DNA of 64,000 bases from Flavobacteriaceae bacterium 3519-10. GTDB lineage: Bacteria; Bacteroidota; Bacteroidia; Flavobacteriales; Weeksellaceae. The number at the start of each line of letters is the position of its first letter. Positions within the stretch are counted from its first letter, which is position 1. Below the pieces are notes generated by a model. It was given only the letters and a program-made list of their open reading frames with translations. It made no database searches and had not been told where the DNA came from. Shown piece by piece: positions 32,492 to 40,776 of the stretch. Location of the stretch: positions 1,436,342 through 1,500,341 of the forward strand of contig CP001673.1 of the NCBI GenBank assembly GCA_000023725.1, given 5' to 3'. A program made the position numbers and the translations under genes.

Positions 32492-33199
32492 TTATTTTTT
32501 GATTTTAAAGTCGCGATAACCCGGATACGGCAGAAAATACCCGGCGTTCCAATTGCTTTGCAGAAGAGATTCTAAAAATTCATCGGAACGGTTTCGGTAA
32601 GGATCGTAAGGTTCCTTCAGTTCAATGTCGGCTACATTCCCTTTTACGTTCCACCAAAATGCACTCCATCCGCCACGCAGTTCTTTAATGATTTCGTACA
32701 CAGTTTTTCCGGTTGCACGGTTCATCAGTTTTGCAAAAACTTTACCTTCTGTGGTGGTGAGATCGCGCAACTGAACTTCGTACTGATCTGCTAACTGCTT
32801 TTGGCGGCTGCCTACATATTTCTTTTGCGCCGAACGGTCCAATGTTTTTAATTCATCCTGAATATCCTGATACTGCTCCAAAGCGGTGAGGAAAAGCGGA
32901 TAAACGCGGTTGAGCTTTTTATTAAGGAAAAAGTAATAGTTTTGGTCGAGTTGGTTATTGAAGCGGGGCTTGTTCAACAGGATGAGTTCATCCATTACGA
33001 TCACGTTTTCGCCTTCTATTTCGTATATTTTTGCCTTCTGTGCTTCGTCGTAGTAATATTTGTTTCCGAGTTCATCTGTCTTTAACAGTTCGGGTGGATA
33101 TTGGCTGATGGGCTTAGCAATGAGCACAGTGTCTTGCTGTGCGTATATCTGCAGGCTGCTAAACACGAGTATTACTGCCGCAAGTTTATTAAAATTCAT
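32492..33199 (-). CDS. DUF4294 domain-containing exported protein
   Basis: 235 residues from ATG 33199, chosen so that the protein starts with its signal peptide (MNFNKLAAVILVFSSLQIYA, cleaved near residue 20). An ATG 24 bases upstream only adds hydrophilic residues before it. The rest matches the DUF4294 family of Bacteroidota: VIVMDELILL, NNQLDQNYYFFLNKKLNRVYP, LRDLTTTEGKVFAKLMNRATG and WSAFWWNVKGN. Function unknown; periplasmic. It is the promoter-proximal gene of the pair with the S1/P1 nuclease, so the two may work on the same cell-envelope process. Confidence 0.85.
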   Translation of the reverse strand: MNFNKLAAVILVFSSLQIYAQQDTVLIAKPISQYPPELLKTDELGNKYYYDEAQKAKIYEIEGENVIVMDELILLNKPRFNNQLDQNYYFFLNKKLNRVYPLFLTALEQYQDIQDELKTLDRSAQKKYVGSRQKQLADQYEVQLRDLTTTEGKVFAKLMNRATGKTVYEIIKELRGGWSAFWWNVKGNVADIELKEPYDPYRNRSDEFLESLLQSNWNAGYFLPYPGYRDFKIKK

Positions 33200-33254
33200 T
33201 ATTTTTACATCGTATAAAATCACGCTTTAACAACAAATTTCATTCCCTTTTAGT

Positions 33255-34331
33255 ATGGCCAATCCAAATAAATCGCTCAAATTTTTAGAAGAATACTTAA
33301 ACACAGCATCGCCAACAGGTTACGAGCACCGCGGCCAAAAAGTTTGGATGAATTATATTACGCCATTTGTGGACAAAGTGGAATACGACCATTATGGAAC
33401 CTGCTACGGAATTATAAATCCAGAAGCTGATTTTCGTGTGGTAATCGAAGCTCACGCGGATGAAATCTCGTGGTACGTAAATTATATTACCGATGAAGGT
33501 TTGATTTATGTGATCCGTAACGGTGGTTCGGACCAAATGATCGCGCCGTCCAAAGTAGTGCATATCCACGGTGAAAAGGGTATCGTAAAAGGCGTATTCG
33601 GATGGCCGGCCATTCACACAAGAGGTATCAGTTCGGACGAACCCGTTCCTAAACTTGAAAATATTTTTATTGACTGTGGCGCGATCAACAAAGAGGAAGT
33701 CGAGAATATGGGGATTTTTGTCGGTTGCATGATTACGTATCCGGACGAATTTTTTGAGTTGAATGACCGCTATTACGTTTGCCGCGCACTCGACAACCGC
33801 ATTGGCGGCTATATGATCGCTGAAGTGGCAAGGCTCCTCAAAGAAAATAAGAAGAAACTGCCTTTTGGTCTGTACATCACCAATTCCGTGCAGGAAGAAG
33901 TTGGTTTATACGGCGCTGATATGATTGCCGACACCATCAAGCCTAATATAGCGATCGTTACCGACGTAACCCACGATACCACCACACCGATGATTGAGAA
34001 AAAAAAGGAAGGCGACCAGAAATGCGGTAAAGGTCCGGTGGTGTTCTTTGCGCCAAGCGTGCATCACACCATTCGCGAACTGATCGTTGATACTGCAAAA
34101 AAGAAAGAAATACCTTTTCAGAGAGCTGCAGCCAGCCGTGCAACTGGTACTGATACCGATGCGTTTGCACATTCGAACGGTGGTGTTCCGTCCGCACTTA
34201 TTTCGCTTCCATTAAGATATATGCATACCACTGTAGAAATGGTTGCAAAAGAAGATGTGGAAAACGTGATCCGGCTGATTTATGAAACCCTCCTTCAGAT
34301 TAAACCCAGCATGAATTTAAAATATCATTAA
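33255..34331 (+). CDS. M42 family metallopeptidase
   Basis: 358 residues of a zinc/cobalt aminopeptidase family (glutamyl aminopeptidase/endoglucanase M type) that forms large tetrahedral cytoplasmic assemblies. Seen: AHADEISWYVNYI (first His and Asp ligand, about 72), ALDNRIGGYMIAEV with the bridging Asp, NSVQEEVGLYGAD (catalytic Glu pair, about 215), TDVTHDTTTP, and SNGGVPSALISLPLRYMHTTVE with the last His. There is a charged insertion MIEKKKEGDQKCGKG before it. No signal peptide. The divergent DUF4294 gene is 55 bases away. The natural role is peptide turnover. Confidence 0.93.
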   Translation: MANPNKSLKFLEEYLNTASPTGYEHRGQKVWMNYITPFVDKVEYDHYGTCYGIINPEADFRVVIEAHADEISWYVNYITDEGLIYVIRNGGSDQMIAPSKVVHIHGEKGIVKGVFGWPAIHTRGISSDEPVPKLENIFIDCGAINKEEVENMGIFVGCMITYPDEFFELNDRYYVCRALDNRIGGYMIAEVARLLKENKKKLPFGLYITNSVQEEVGLYGADMIADTIKPNIAIVTDVTHDTTTPMIEKKKEGDQKCGKGPVVFFAPSVHHTIRELIVDTAKKKEIPFQRAAASRATGTDTDAFAHSNGGVPSALISLPLRYMHTTVEMVAKEDVENVIRLIYETLLQIKPSMNLKYH

Positions 34332-34394
34332 ATATGGGTTAAAGAGTCAGGTTAAAAACAACGGGTATAAATTAAAGTAAGAAAACTAATTATT

Positions 34395-35045
34395 ATGAAA
34401 ACTAAACTTATCGCTCCTTCCCTCCTGTCCGCCGATTTCGGCAATCTTCAGCGAGATATTGAAATGCTGAACCGCTCGCAGGCGGACTGGCTGCATATTG
34501 ATGTGATGGACGGCAGGTTTGTTCCTAATATATCGTTCGGATTTCCCGTGATGAAGGCCGTTCAGCAACATTCGAAGAAGTTTGTAGATGTACACCTGAT
34601 GATTGTGGAACCCGAAAAATATGTAGAAGAATTCATCAGGATGGGCGCAGACCTTATCTCGGTTCATTACGAAGCCTGCACGCATCTTCACCGCACAATC
34701 AGTCTGATACAGGAAAGCGGCGCGAAAGCCGGAGTGGTACTTAATCCTTCAACACCGGTTCTTATGCTTGAAGACATCATTGCGGACGTAGATTTGGTGC
34801 TGCTGATGAGCGTAAACCCGGGGTTTGGTGGTCAGAAGTTCATCAATAATACCTACAAGAAAATCGCGGAAACAAAAGATTTGATTCTTTCTAATAATTC
34901 CACTGCGCTGATAGAAGTTGATGGCGGTGTAAATCTCGAAAATGCAGGGAAACTTTTCGAAGCTGGCGCCGATGTTCTGGTCGCAGGAAATGCCGTTTTT
35001 TCATCCGAAAATCCTGAAAGAACCATCGAACTTCTTAAATTGTAA
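34395..35045 (+). CDS. rpe: Ribulose-phosphate 3-epimerase
   Basis: Interconverts ribulose 5-phosphate and xylulose 5-phosphate in the pentose phosphate pathway; a TIM barrel with a divalent metal. 216 residues, standard. Seen: APSLLSADFGNLQRDIE, the metal ligands in LHIDVMDGRFVPN (Asp, about 37-39), VHLMIVEP, VNPGFGGQKF phosphate loop (about 140), and EVDGGVN with the catalytic Asp. Cytoplasmic and single-gene, with its own terminator after it. Confidence 0.97.
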   Translation: MKTKLIAPSLLSADFGNLQRDIEMLNRSQADWLHIDVMDGRFVPNISFGFPVMKAVQQHSKKFVDVHLMIVEPEKYVEEFIRMGADLISVHYEACTHLHRTISLIQESGAKAGVVLNPSTPVLMLEDIIADVDLVLLMSVNPGFGGQKFINNTYKKIAETKDLILSNNSTALIEVDGGVNLENAGKLFEAGADVLVAGNAVFSSENPERTIELLKL

Positions 35046-35083
35046 GTATTAAATTTCCAGGATATTGGGTGCCGTTGGATATT

Positions 35084-35111
35084 AAAAAGAAGTTATACAC
35101 TTCTTTTTTTT
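35084..35111 (+). terminator. Rho-independent terminator after rpe
   Basis: AAAAAGAAGT (35084-35093) pairs perfectly with ACTTCTTTTT (35099-35108) around loop TATAC, with a longer T run at the end. Confidence 0.85.
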
Positions 35112-35249
35112 TGATTAAATATTTCAGAGTTGCTGTGTGTCTGTCTGATTGATTGCGTCAAAAATATCTAATTCAAGGGAATACTGTGAAATATTTTCTA
35201 AAATAATTCGGATTTGTTTTACATTTACATCTAAACTAACACAAAACCG

Positions 35250-36239
35250 ATGAAAACTTTAATTCTTACTTTGCTGATTTGCCTTTTTTCTGGCACGCAG
35301 GCACAAACGAAATTCTGGCTGTCCGGAAACTATTCGAACGGCTCGATGAAATATCTTAATAACGGCAAAGCCGAAAACATTGCGGTTTCCTGGGATAAAG
35401 GCGCCGCCCGAAGTAACAGCTATGTTGTTCTCCACGGCGATTTTCGCCGGGACGCACAGGGAAAAGAAACATTTTTTGTAGACAGTGAAAGTCCGAAGGT
35501 TAATTTATACTCCGGTATCGTCAACAGGCAAAAGTTCAATTGTCCGCTCAACGCGTTGGAAGGTAAACTCACCATCAGTTCAGACGGTAAGTCAATCGAT
35601 TTTGCGAGCGCCGTTTCATTAAAGGATAAAGCAAATATTACTGTGACCAAAGCAGAATTAGGCACCAAATTCTGCGACGGAAAACGTTACCGTGTCTATT
35701 ATATAAAGGAAATTAAGGAATTTGTGATGCCATTGGGTTCAAATTCAACACCCACGAATTCAACAAACAGTTCGGCTGCGACCGGATCATCGCTAACTTC
35801 TGCAGAAGCTGAGGCTGCGCTGGCGTTTCATAATAAGGCACGCGCGGATGTGGGTGTAAATCCGTTAAACTGGTCTTCCAAACTTAGTGAATATGCGCAG
35901 AATTGGGCAAACCATTTGGTTGTGCAGGGAAAATGCAACCTCGAACACCGACCTGATTCCGGCGAATGGAAAAGCATGTACGGAGAAAATATCGCAATGC
36001 TGGTTCCCGCCAGAAATGCCGCTTCGGAAGCCAGTAAACTCTGGTATGACGAAATAAAAGATTATAAACACGAGGTTTTAAATAATTCGAACTGGGCGGT
36101 TGCGGGTCATTATACGCAAATGGTGTGGCACAGCACGCAATCAGTAGGCATCGGCGCGGCAAAATGCGCAAACGGCTACACGATCGTCGTCGCGAACTAT
36201 GATCCGTCCGGAAATATGATCGGCCAGAAGGCTTATTAA
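35250..36239 (+). CDS. Secreted CAP/SCP-domain protein
   Basis: 329 residues: a signal peptide (MKTLILTLLICLFSGTQAQ), an N-terminal beta domain (about 20-165) with two or three cysteines (FNCPLN, TKFCDGK), a Ser/Thr/Asn-rich linker (about 165-190), and a C-terminal CAP domain (about 190-329). CAP signatures seen: LAFHNKARADVGVNPLNWSSKL, WANHL, GENIAM, WYDEIKDYKHE and GHYTQMVWHSTQSVGIG, with the two His and Glu of the CAP cavity. Such proteins are exported; functions vary and the exact role here is unknown. The start is supported by the signal peptide. The terminator is shared with the convergent ndk gene. Confidence 0.9.
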   Translation: MKTLILTLLICLFSGTQAQTKFWLSGNYSNGSMKYLNNGKAENIAVSWDKGAARSNSYVVLHGDFRRDAQGKETFFVDSESPKVNLYSGIVNRQKFNCPLNALEGKLTISSDGKSIDFASAVSLKDKANITVTKAELGTKFCDGKRYRVYYIKEIKEFVMPLGSNSTPTNSTNSSAATGSSLTSAEAEAALAFHNKARADVGVNPLNWSSKLSEYAQNWANHLVVQGKCNLEHRPDSGEWKSMYGENIAMLVPARNAASEASKLWYDEIKDYKHEVLNNSNWAVAGHYTQMVWHSTQSVGIGAAKCANGYTIVVANYDPSGNMIGQKAY

Positions 36240-36251
36240 AATAAAAACAAA

Positions 36252-36279
36252 AAAAATCCAGACATAAATCTGGATTTTT
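36252..36279. terminator. Bidirectional terminator between the CAP gene and ndk
   Basis: AAAAATCCAGA (36252-36262) pairs perfectly with TCTGGATTTTT (36269-36279); the flanking A and T runs suit both directions. Confidence 0.9.
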
Positions 36280-36299
36280 CTTGATCTGTATATGCTTTC

Positions 36300-36719
36300 T
36301 TAGAAAATTTCTCTCCCGGAAAAGTGAAACTGCGCTTCGATAAGAGCGTTTTCATCGGAATCAGAACCGTGAACTGCATTTTCGCCAATGGATCTTGCAA
36401 ACATTTTTCTGATGGTACCTTCTGCAGCTTCCGCAGGATTTGTAGCACCAATAAGAGTTCTGAATGACTCAACAGCATTTTCACCTTCCAAAACAGCCGC
36501 CACGATAGGGCCCGAAGACATAAAATCTACCAGTTCTCCATAGAAAGGTCTTTCCGAGTGTACTGCATAAAATTTCTGTGCATCTGCAACTGTTAACTGG
36601 GTTAATTTTAAAGCTTTGATCTTAAAACCAGCTTCTGAAATTTTTCCCAAAATAGCACCGATATGGCCATCCGCAACTGCATCTGGCTTAATCATAGTGA
36701 ACGTAATCTTTCCTGACAT
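36300..36719 (-). CDS. ndk: Nucleoside diphosphate kinase
   Basis: Balances nucleoside triphosphate pools by phosphate transfer through a phospho-histidine. 139 residues, normal for bacteria. Seen: the N-terminal [53 protein letters not shown], and the active-site [12 protein letters not shown] with the catalytic His near 116. A -7 element TACTTTTG lies upstream on the minus strand (CAAAAGTA on plus at 36741-36748). The promoter overlaps a divergent promoter for a candidate small RNA. Confidence 0.97.
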   Translation of the reverse strand: MSGKITFTMIKPDAVADGHIGAILGKISEAGFKIKALKLTQLTVADAQKFYAVHSERPFYGELVDFMSSGPIVAAVLEGENAVESFRTLIGATNPAEAAEGTIRKMFARSIGENAVHGSDSDENALIEAQFHFSGREIF

Positions 36720-36737
36720 ATATCTTATTTTTTAGTG

Positions 36738-36768
36738 CTGCAAAAGTACACATTCTTTTATATATTTG
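36738..36768 (+). promoter_or_regulatory. Promoter of the candidate small RNA
   Basis: CTG at 36738-36740, a 20-base spacer, and TATATTTG at 36761-36768 (exact TAnnTTTG). It points away from ndk into a region without a gene that ends in a strong terminator. Confidence 0.55.
36741..36748 (-). promoter_or_regulatory. -7 element of ndk
   Basis: Reads TACTTTTG on the minus strand, an exact TAnnTTTG match, 21 bases before the ndk ATG. Confidence 0.55.
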
Positions 36769-36774
36769 CACTGG

Positions 36775-36898
36775 AAATTCTATTTCTCGAGAGGCCAATT
36801 TATTTTGGCACAGAAGTTGTAAATTACTCTTCGATTCTCATGTTTAATTTGAGTTTTCATGGTTATTAGTTTTTACCCAGCTTCGGCTGGGTTTTTTT
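36775..36898 (+). ncRNA. Candidate small RNA between ndk and rsgA
   Basis: A stretch of about 124 bases with a Bacteroidota promoter upstream and a strong terminator at the end, but no gene on the plus strand. Internal structure: a small hairpin GCCAA/TTGGC (36794-36809), then the terminator hairpin. The only start codon frame inside (from 36840) is ten codons long. I know no family for it. A 6S-like RNA would be longer and more rod-like, so it is at best unassigned. It reads antisense to nothing except the last base or two of rsgA. Confidence 0.45.
36876..36898 (+). terminator. Strong Rho-independent terminator on the plus strand
   Basis: CCCAGC (36876-36881), loop TTCG, GCTGGG (36886-36891) and seven T residues. 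In the minus direction no T run follows, so it does not serve rsgA. This makes a plus-strand transcript ending here likely. Confidence 0.85.
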
Positions 36899-37826
36899 AT
36901 GGCTCCGAATTTTCTTCAGCCTCTTCCATGAGTTTCAGATAGGTCTGGTAGCGGGTTTCTTCTAAATCGCCACCGGAATCCAGATCGGCAGTTACCGCAC
37001 ATTTAGGTTCGTTAATGTGCATGCAGTTGTGGAATTTGCAGTTTCTGCCCAACGCAAAAATTTCGGGAAAATAATGCTGAATTTCCTCCTTCTGCACATC
37101 AATCATCGCGAACTCCCGTACGCCTGGCGTGTCGATTACGCTTCCGCCGAAATGCCAGAAATGCATCTGTGCAAATGTGGTGGTATGCTTTCCTTTAAGC
37201 TGTGAAGCCGAAATTTCTGAGGTTTTTAGGTTTAAATCCGGCTGCAGCGCATTCACCAATGTGGATTTTCCGCTTCCCGAATGGCCGAAGAACACCGAAA
37301 CCTTATCTTTTAGAATGGCCTGCAGTGCTTCCAGATTAAGTTGCGAGTATGAAGAAATCTCAAGGGTCTGATAACCGATATTCTGATAAATTGCTTCAAT
37401 ATGCTGCACAAGTTCTTTTTCATCTTCACTTAAAACATCCATTTTATTGAAGAGAATAAGAGGCTGGATGTTGTATGCTTCGCAGCACGCTAGAAACCGG
37501 TCCAGAAATCCAAGTGATGTTTCGGGAAACTTCAAAGTAAAGATAAAACATGCAACATCAATATTCGATGCGATGATATGTGCCTCTTTAGATAGGTTTA
37601 CCGATTTTCGGATGAGGTAGTTTTTCTTCGGTTCAATATGCGTAATCCACGCAACATCGTCCTGTTCGAGGGAAAATTCAACGTGGTCGCCCACTGCCAA
37701 AGGATTGGTGAGCCGGGTTTTAATGAGTTTGAACTTACCCCGTATCCGCGCTTCGAAGAATTTCCCGGTATCCTGCTCCAGAACCTGGTACCAGCTGCCG
37801 GTAGATTTTGTGATAAGGCCTTTCAA
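36897..37826 (-). CDS. rsgA: Ribosome small subunit-dependent GTPase A
   Basis: Late 30S assembly GTPase. 309 residues. The GTPase domain is circularly permuted, as in the family: G4 ILFNKMD (about 125) comes before G1 GHSGSGKSTL (about 180) and G3 DTPGVREF (about 233). An OB-fold precedes it (about 1-70), and a zinc finger follows with CKFHNCMHINEPKC (Cys and His ligands near 262-275). It is the last gene of a minus-strand run dnaX-aroA-rsgA, 21 bases after aroA. Confidence 0.97.
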   Translation of the reverse strand: MKGLITKSTGSWYQVLEQDTGKFFEARIRGKFKLIKTRLTNPLAVGDHVEFSLEQDDVAWITHIEPKKNYLIRKSVNLSKEAHIIASNIDVACFIFTLKFPETSLGFLDRFLACCEAYNIQPLILFNKMDVLSEDEKELVQHIEAIYQNIGYQTLEISSYSQLNLEALQAILKDKVSVFFGHSGSGKSTLVNALQPDLNLKTSEISASQLKGKHTTTFAQMHFWHFGGSVIDTPGVREFAMIDVQKEEIQHYFPEIFALGRNCKFHNCMHINEPKCAVTADLDSGGDLEETRYQTYLKLMEEAEENSEP

Positions 37827-37847
37827 ATTGCTGCTGTTTTTTATTGT

Positions 37848-38915
37848 TTACAGATTATTCTGCACTTCAATTGATTCTTCGTGAATCGCTTTGAATAGTT
37901 TTTCGATGAACTCTTGCGACATGCCCGTTTCGTCAGCCTTTTGGCTGGCATACTCGGTAATTACCTTCCAGCGGTCCGGCTGGAAAATGGCAATATTATT
38001 ATCCTTTTTCAACGTACCGATTTGCTCAGATATTTTCATACGGTGCGAAAGCAGCTCAATCAGCTGAAGATCAAGGTCGGAAATTAAAGTACGGTGCCGC
38101 CCCATTTCATCATCAAAAGCCGAGATATCTGAATTCCGGATCTGAAGATTTGCGATAAGTTCGGCCAGCACTTCCGGTGTGATCTGCTGTGAGGCGTCGC
38201 TCCAGGCTTCATCGGGAGTACAGTGTGTTTCGATGATCATCCCTTCATAGCCAACATTCAGTGCTTCCTGGGTGATGCCCGCCAAACCGGTGCGGTTGCC
38301 GCAAATATGCGATGGATCTACGAGCATCGGGATGTTTGGAAACTGGTGTTTGAAGTCGAGCGCGATCTGCCAGTTCGGCGTGTTGCGGTATTTTGTCTTG
38401 CGGTACGTTGAAAATCCGCGGTGAATTACACCCAAATTTGTTACATTCTGCCCTAAAAGTCTTTCAAGGGCGCCGATCCATAAAGCAAGATCGGGGTTAA
38501 CTGGGTTTTTAACGAACACAGGTTTATCGGTTCCGTTCAGGGCTTCAGCGATTTCCTGTACCGTAAACGGGTTTACAGTAGAACGTGCGCCAATCCACAA
38601 TACATCAACGTCCGCTTCGAGAGCTGCGGCCACGTGATGTGCGTTTGCAACTTCGGTGGCAGTTTTAAAACCATATTCCTCCTTAACTTTTTTCAACCAG
38701 CCAAGACCGATGGTTCCTACACCCTCGAAACCGTTTGGTTTGGTGCGTGGCTTCCAGATTCCGGCACGGAAAACAGGTATTTCCGCATTGGTTTCTTTGA
38801 TGCGTCTGGCGGTTTCCATCATTTGGGTTTCGCTTTCAGCGCTGCACGGTCCGGCGATGACCAGCGGTTTCGGCAAATTTTCTATCCAGGTATTTTTAAT
38901 ACTTTTTAAATCCAT
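37848..38915 (-). CDS. Bifunctional 3-deoxy-7-phosphoheptulonate synthase/chorismate mutase
   Basis: 355 residues combining two shikimate-pathway steps. The N-terminal part (about 1-260) is a DAHP synthase of the short, KDO8P-synthase-like type: LVIAGPCSAES, FRAGIWKPRTKPNGFEG, VKNPVNPDL, HRGFSTYRKT and DPSHICGNR. The C-terminal part (about 265-350) is an AroQ-type chorismate mutase: LISDLDLQLIELLSHRMKISEQIG with the Arg and Lys of its active site. The fused mutase probably gives feedback control by prephenate or aromatic amino acids. It sits between dnaX and rsgA in one run. Confidence 0.95.
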   Translation of the reverse strand: MDLKSIKNTWIENLPKPLVIAGPCSAESETQMMETARRIKETNAEIPVFRAGIWKPRTKPNGFEGVGTIGLGWLKKVKEEYGFKTATEVANAHHVAAALEADVDVLWIGARSTVNPFTVQEIAEALNGTDKPVFVKNPVNPDLALWIGALERLLGQNVTNLGVIHRGFSTYRKTKYRNTPNWQIALDFKHQFPNIPMLVDPSHICGNRTGLAGITQEALNVGYEGMIIETHCTPDEAWSDASQQITPEVLAELIANLQIRNSDISAFDDEMGRHRTLISDLDLQLIELLSHRMKISEQIGTLKKDNNIAIFQPDRWKVITEYASQKADETGMSQEFIEKLFKAIHEESIEVQNNL

Positions 38916-38959
38916 TTTTGGTACAGGTGTATGTTGTGAGGAGTAGTTTATAGCTGAGG

Positions 38960-39589
38960 TCAGGAATTAAAGTCGAATTTAAATAAATCATCCAATTCCT
39001 TTAAAACCGGATTAATAGCGGCAAATTTATCGAAAATCATCCGCTTTGTCACGATTTCGCGCTTTAAAGAAACATCACTTTTAAATTCGACGATAATGTT
39101 AAAGTGATTCACTTTATGCATGAAATGATTGAAAAAACCAGCGCGTACTTTTTCAAATTCGCTTTTGGCTGACTCGGACGGGTACGTGATTTCCACCACG
39201 TCTTCGTCTTTTTTCTGAAGCTTGAACGAGCTGATGGCGTTATAAACAATAACATCCTCTTTCTGAAGGTCTTTGAGGAATTTCTGCCATTCGTTCTGCA
39301 GATCGGTATCGGTAAAATGGCTGCTGGGCAACACTTCTTTGTGCTCATTAGCCACCACTTCATCCTTCACCTCGGTTTTTTCGAGAACGGCACTGATGCT
39401 GTATTTGGACGGAATCTTCTTCCGTGCGACAGGTTCGGTGGTTTTGATGATTGTGGGAGCCGCCTCTTTTGGAAGTTCTGCAGCAGTTTTCGTTTCAGTT
39501 TTAGGCTCCGGCTTTGGAATATCCAGAATTTCGCTTAACGTATTAAGAAGCGGCGCTAAAATCAGATACTTTTTTTTTAGCCGTAACAC
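38960..39589 (-). CDS. dnaX: DnaX tau-specific C-terminal part, in a different frame from the dnaX N-terminal part
   Basis: This frame of 209 codons carries the Bacteroidota DnaX C-terminal region: a Pro/Lys/Glu/Thr-rich linker (about residues 20-75) then a folded domain of about 120 residues (TDLQNEWQKFLKDLQKED, YPSESAKSEFEKVRAGF, LKELDDLFKF). It overlaps the end of the dnaX N-terminal gene and becomes continuous with it only by a +1 (or -2) shift in the run of nine A residues (39570-39578 on plus). The apparent ATG at 39589 is not a credible start. Either programmed slippage makes full tau here, or one A is a sequencing error and the gene is intact. Confidence 0.75.
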   Translation of the reverse strand: MLRLKKKYLILAPLLNTLSEILDIPKPEPKTETKTAAELPKEAAPTIIKTTEPVARKKIPSKYSISAVLEKTEVKDEVVANEHKEVLPSSHFTDTDLQNEWQKFLKDLQKEDVIVYNAISSFKLQKKDEDVVEITYPSESAKSEFEKVRAGFFNHFMHKVNHFNIIVEFKSDVSLKREIVTKRMIFDKFAAINPVLKELDDLFKFDFNS

Positions 39590-40646
39590 CGTCGGCGGTC
39601 AGAGATGAAAGTTGCATCAACGCAATTTCCACGGTAAGACGCGGGTTTTTCGAATTTTTATAATTGATGTCCGCATGATTACAGACCTCAATGGCGTCAA
39701 TAAGCTGCTGTGTATTCCAGTTCTTGCTCTGCTCCGAAAATCTTGCTTTTGTGGCTTCGCCGACTTCAATTAAATGTAAAGTCCCCGGATTCTGCGCCAT
39801 CATCAGGTCGCGGAAATGATTTCCGAGTCCTGCGATAAAAAGATGTGCATCGAAACCTTTTCTCACAATTTCATTAAAGGCGGAAAGCGTTTCAGGAATT
39901 TTATTTTCCTGGGCCAAATTCACAATGTTGAGGTACTGGTCGTAGTCCAGTATATTGAGAACTTCAGCAGTTTTGGCGAGGGTAATGTTTTTTTGAGTAA
40001 ATGTGGAAAGACGGTCGAAGATTGAAAGCGCATCACGAAGTGCTCCGTCCGCTTTCTGCGCCACCATATAGAGCGCGTCGTCTTCGTACTTTATGCCTTC
40101 TTTGTCGGCAATGTTCCTGAGCTGGTTCTGAATGTCCTCGATCGTGATTCTTTTAAAATCATAAATCTGGCAGCGCGACAGAATTGTGGGAATAATTTTG
40201 TGTTTCTCGGTGGTCGCCAGTATAAAAATCGCATGTGCAGGCGGCTCCTCGAGAGTTTTCAGAAACGCATTAAACGCAGCCGAAGACAGCATGTGAACCT
40301 CATCAATGATATAAATCTTATACTTTCCGACCTGCGGCGCAAAACGAACCTGATCAGTAAGATCCCGGATTTCTTCAACACCGTTATTGGAAGCAGCATC
40401 CAACTCAAATATATTGTAGGAAAAACCGTCTTCGGATGTAGATCCATCACGTTCATTGATTTTCCGCGCAAGAATCCGCGCACAGGTTGTTTTCCCAACG
40501 CCGCGCGGGCCGCAGAAAAGCAGCGCCTGGGCAAGCTGATTTTCTTCAATTGCGTGTTCGAGGGTATCTGTAATGTGCGATTGCCCGACAACAGTATCAA
40601 ACTCTTGCGGACGGTACTTTCTTGCAGAAACCACGAAATTTTCCAT
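39543..40646 (-). CDS. dnaX: DNA polymerase III subunit gamma/tau, N-terminal (gamma-like) part
   Basis: The clamp-loader motor subunit. In this frame it has 367 residues: AAA+ core (about 1-240) with Walker A GPRGVGKTT near 45-53, Walker B IIDEVHML, sensor I TTEKHKI, and the Arg finger region SRCQIYDFKR, then the collar domain (about 240-355). The zinc-binding cysteine cluster found in many DnaX proteins is missing; the segment after Walker A is short (INERDGSTSEDG). The frame ends soon after an AAA AAA AAA run, with KVSDFSAAS as the tail, giving a gamma-like product. A full TTG-N20-TATATTTG promoter lies upstream. Confidence 0.93.
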   Translation of the reverse strand: MENFVVSARKYRPQEFDTVVGQSHITDTLEHAIEENQLAQALLFCGPRGVGKTTCARILARKINERDGSTSEDGFSYNIFELDAASNNGVEEIRDLTDQVRFAPQVGKYKIYIIDEVHMLSSAAFNAFLKTLEEPPAHAIFILATTEKHKIIPTILSRCQIYDFKRITIEDIQNQLRNIADKEGIKYEDDALYMVAQKADGALRDALSIFDRLSTFTQKNITLAKTAEVLNILDYDQYLNIVNLAQENKIPETLSAFNEIVRKGFDAHLFIAGLGNHFRDLMMAQNPGTLHLIEVGEATKARFSEQSKNWNTQQLIDAIEVCNHADINYKNSKNPRLTVEIALMQLSSLTADGVTAKKKVSDFSAAS

Positions 40647-40689
40647 TGGTCAAAAATAAGTAAATTAATGGGAAGATAAAAGTATTGAT

Positions 40690-40720
40690 CAAATATATTG
40701 TCGCCGCTTGGGTTCGGCAA
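40690..40720 (-). promoter_or_regulatory. Promoter of the dnaX-aroA-rsgA run
   Basis: On the minus strand TTG (complement of CAA at 40718-40720), a 20-base spacer and TATATTTG (complement of CAAATATA at 40690-40697), a full consensus match, about 44 bases before the dnaX ATG. Confidence 0.7.
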
Positions 40721-40735
40721 ATCATCCTATATCAT

Positions 40736-40743
40736 TACCTTTG
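40736..40743 (+). promoter_or_regulatory. -7 element of the 327-aa gene
   Basis: TACCTTTG, an exact TAnnTTTG match, with TTC at 40713-40715 (20-base spacing) as a near -33. The following GCGCGC...GGCGCGG inverted pair (about 40746-40769) may be a leader hairpin. Confidence 0.5.
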
Positions 40744-40776
40744 CAGCGCGCTAAATAATCCTGGCGCGGGTTTTTT

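Noticed and set aside
36840-36869. Tiny frame inside the candidate small RNA
   Set aside because: Nine sense codons, no ribosome site; too short to support as a gene.
36775-36898. 6S RNA as identity for the small RNA candidate
   Set aside because: It is too short and lacks the long rod with a central bubble that 6S shows.
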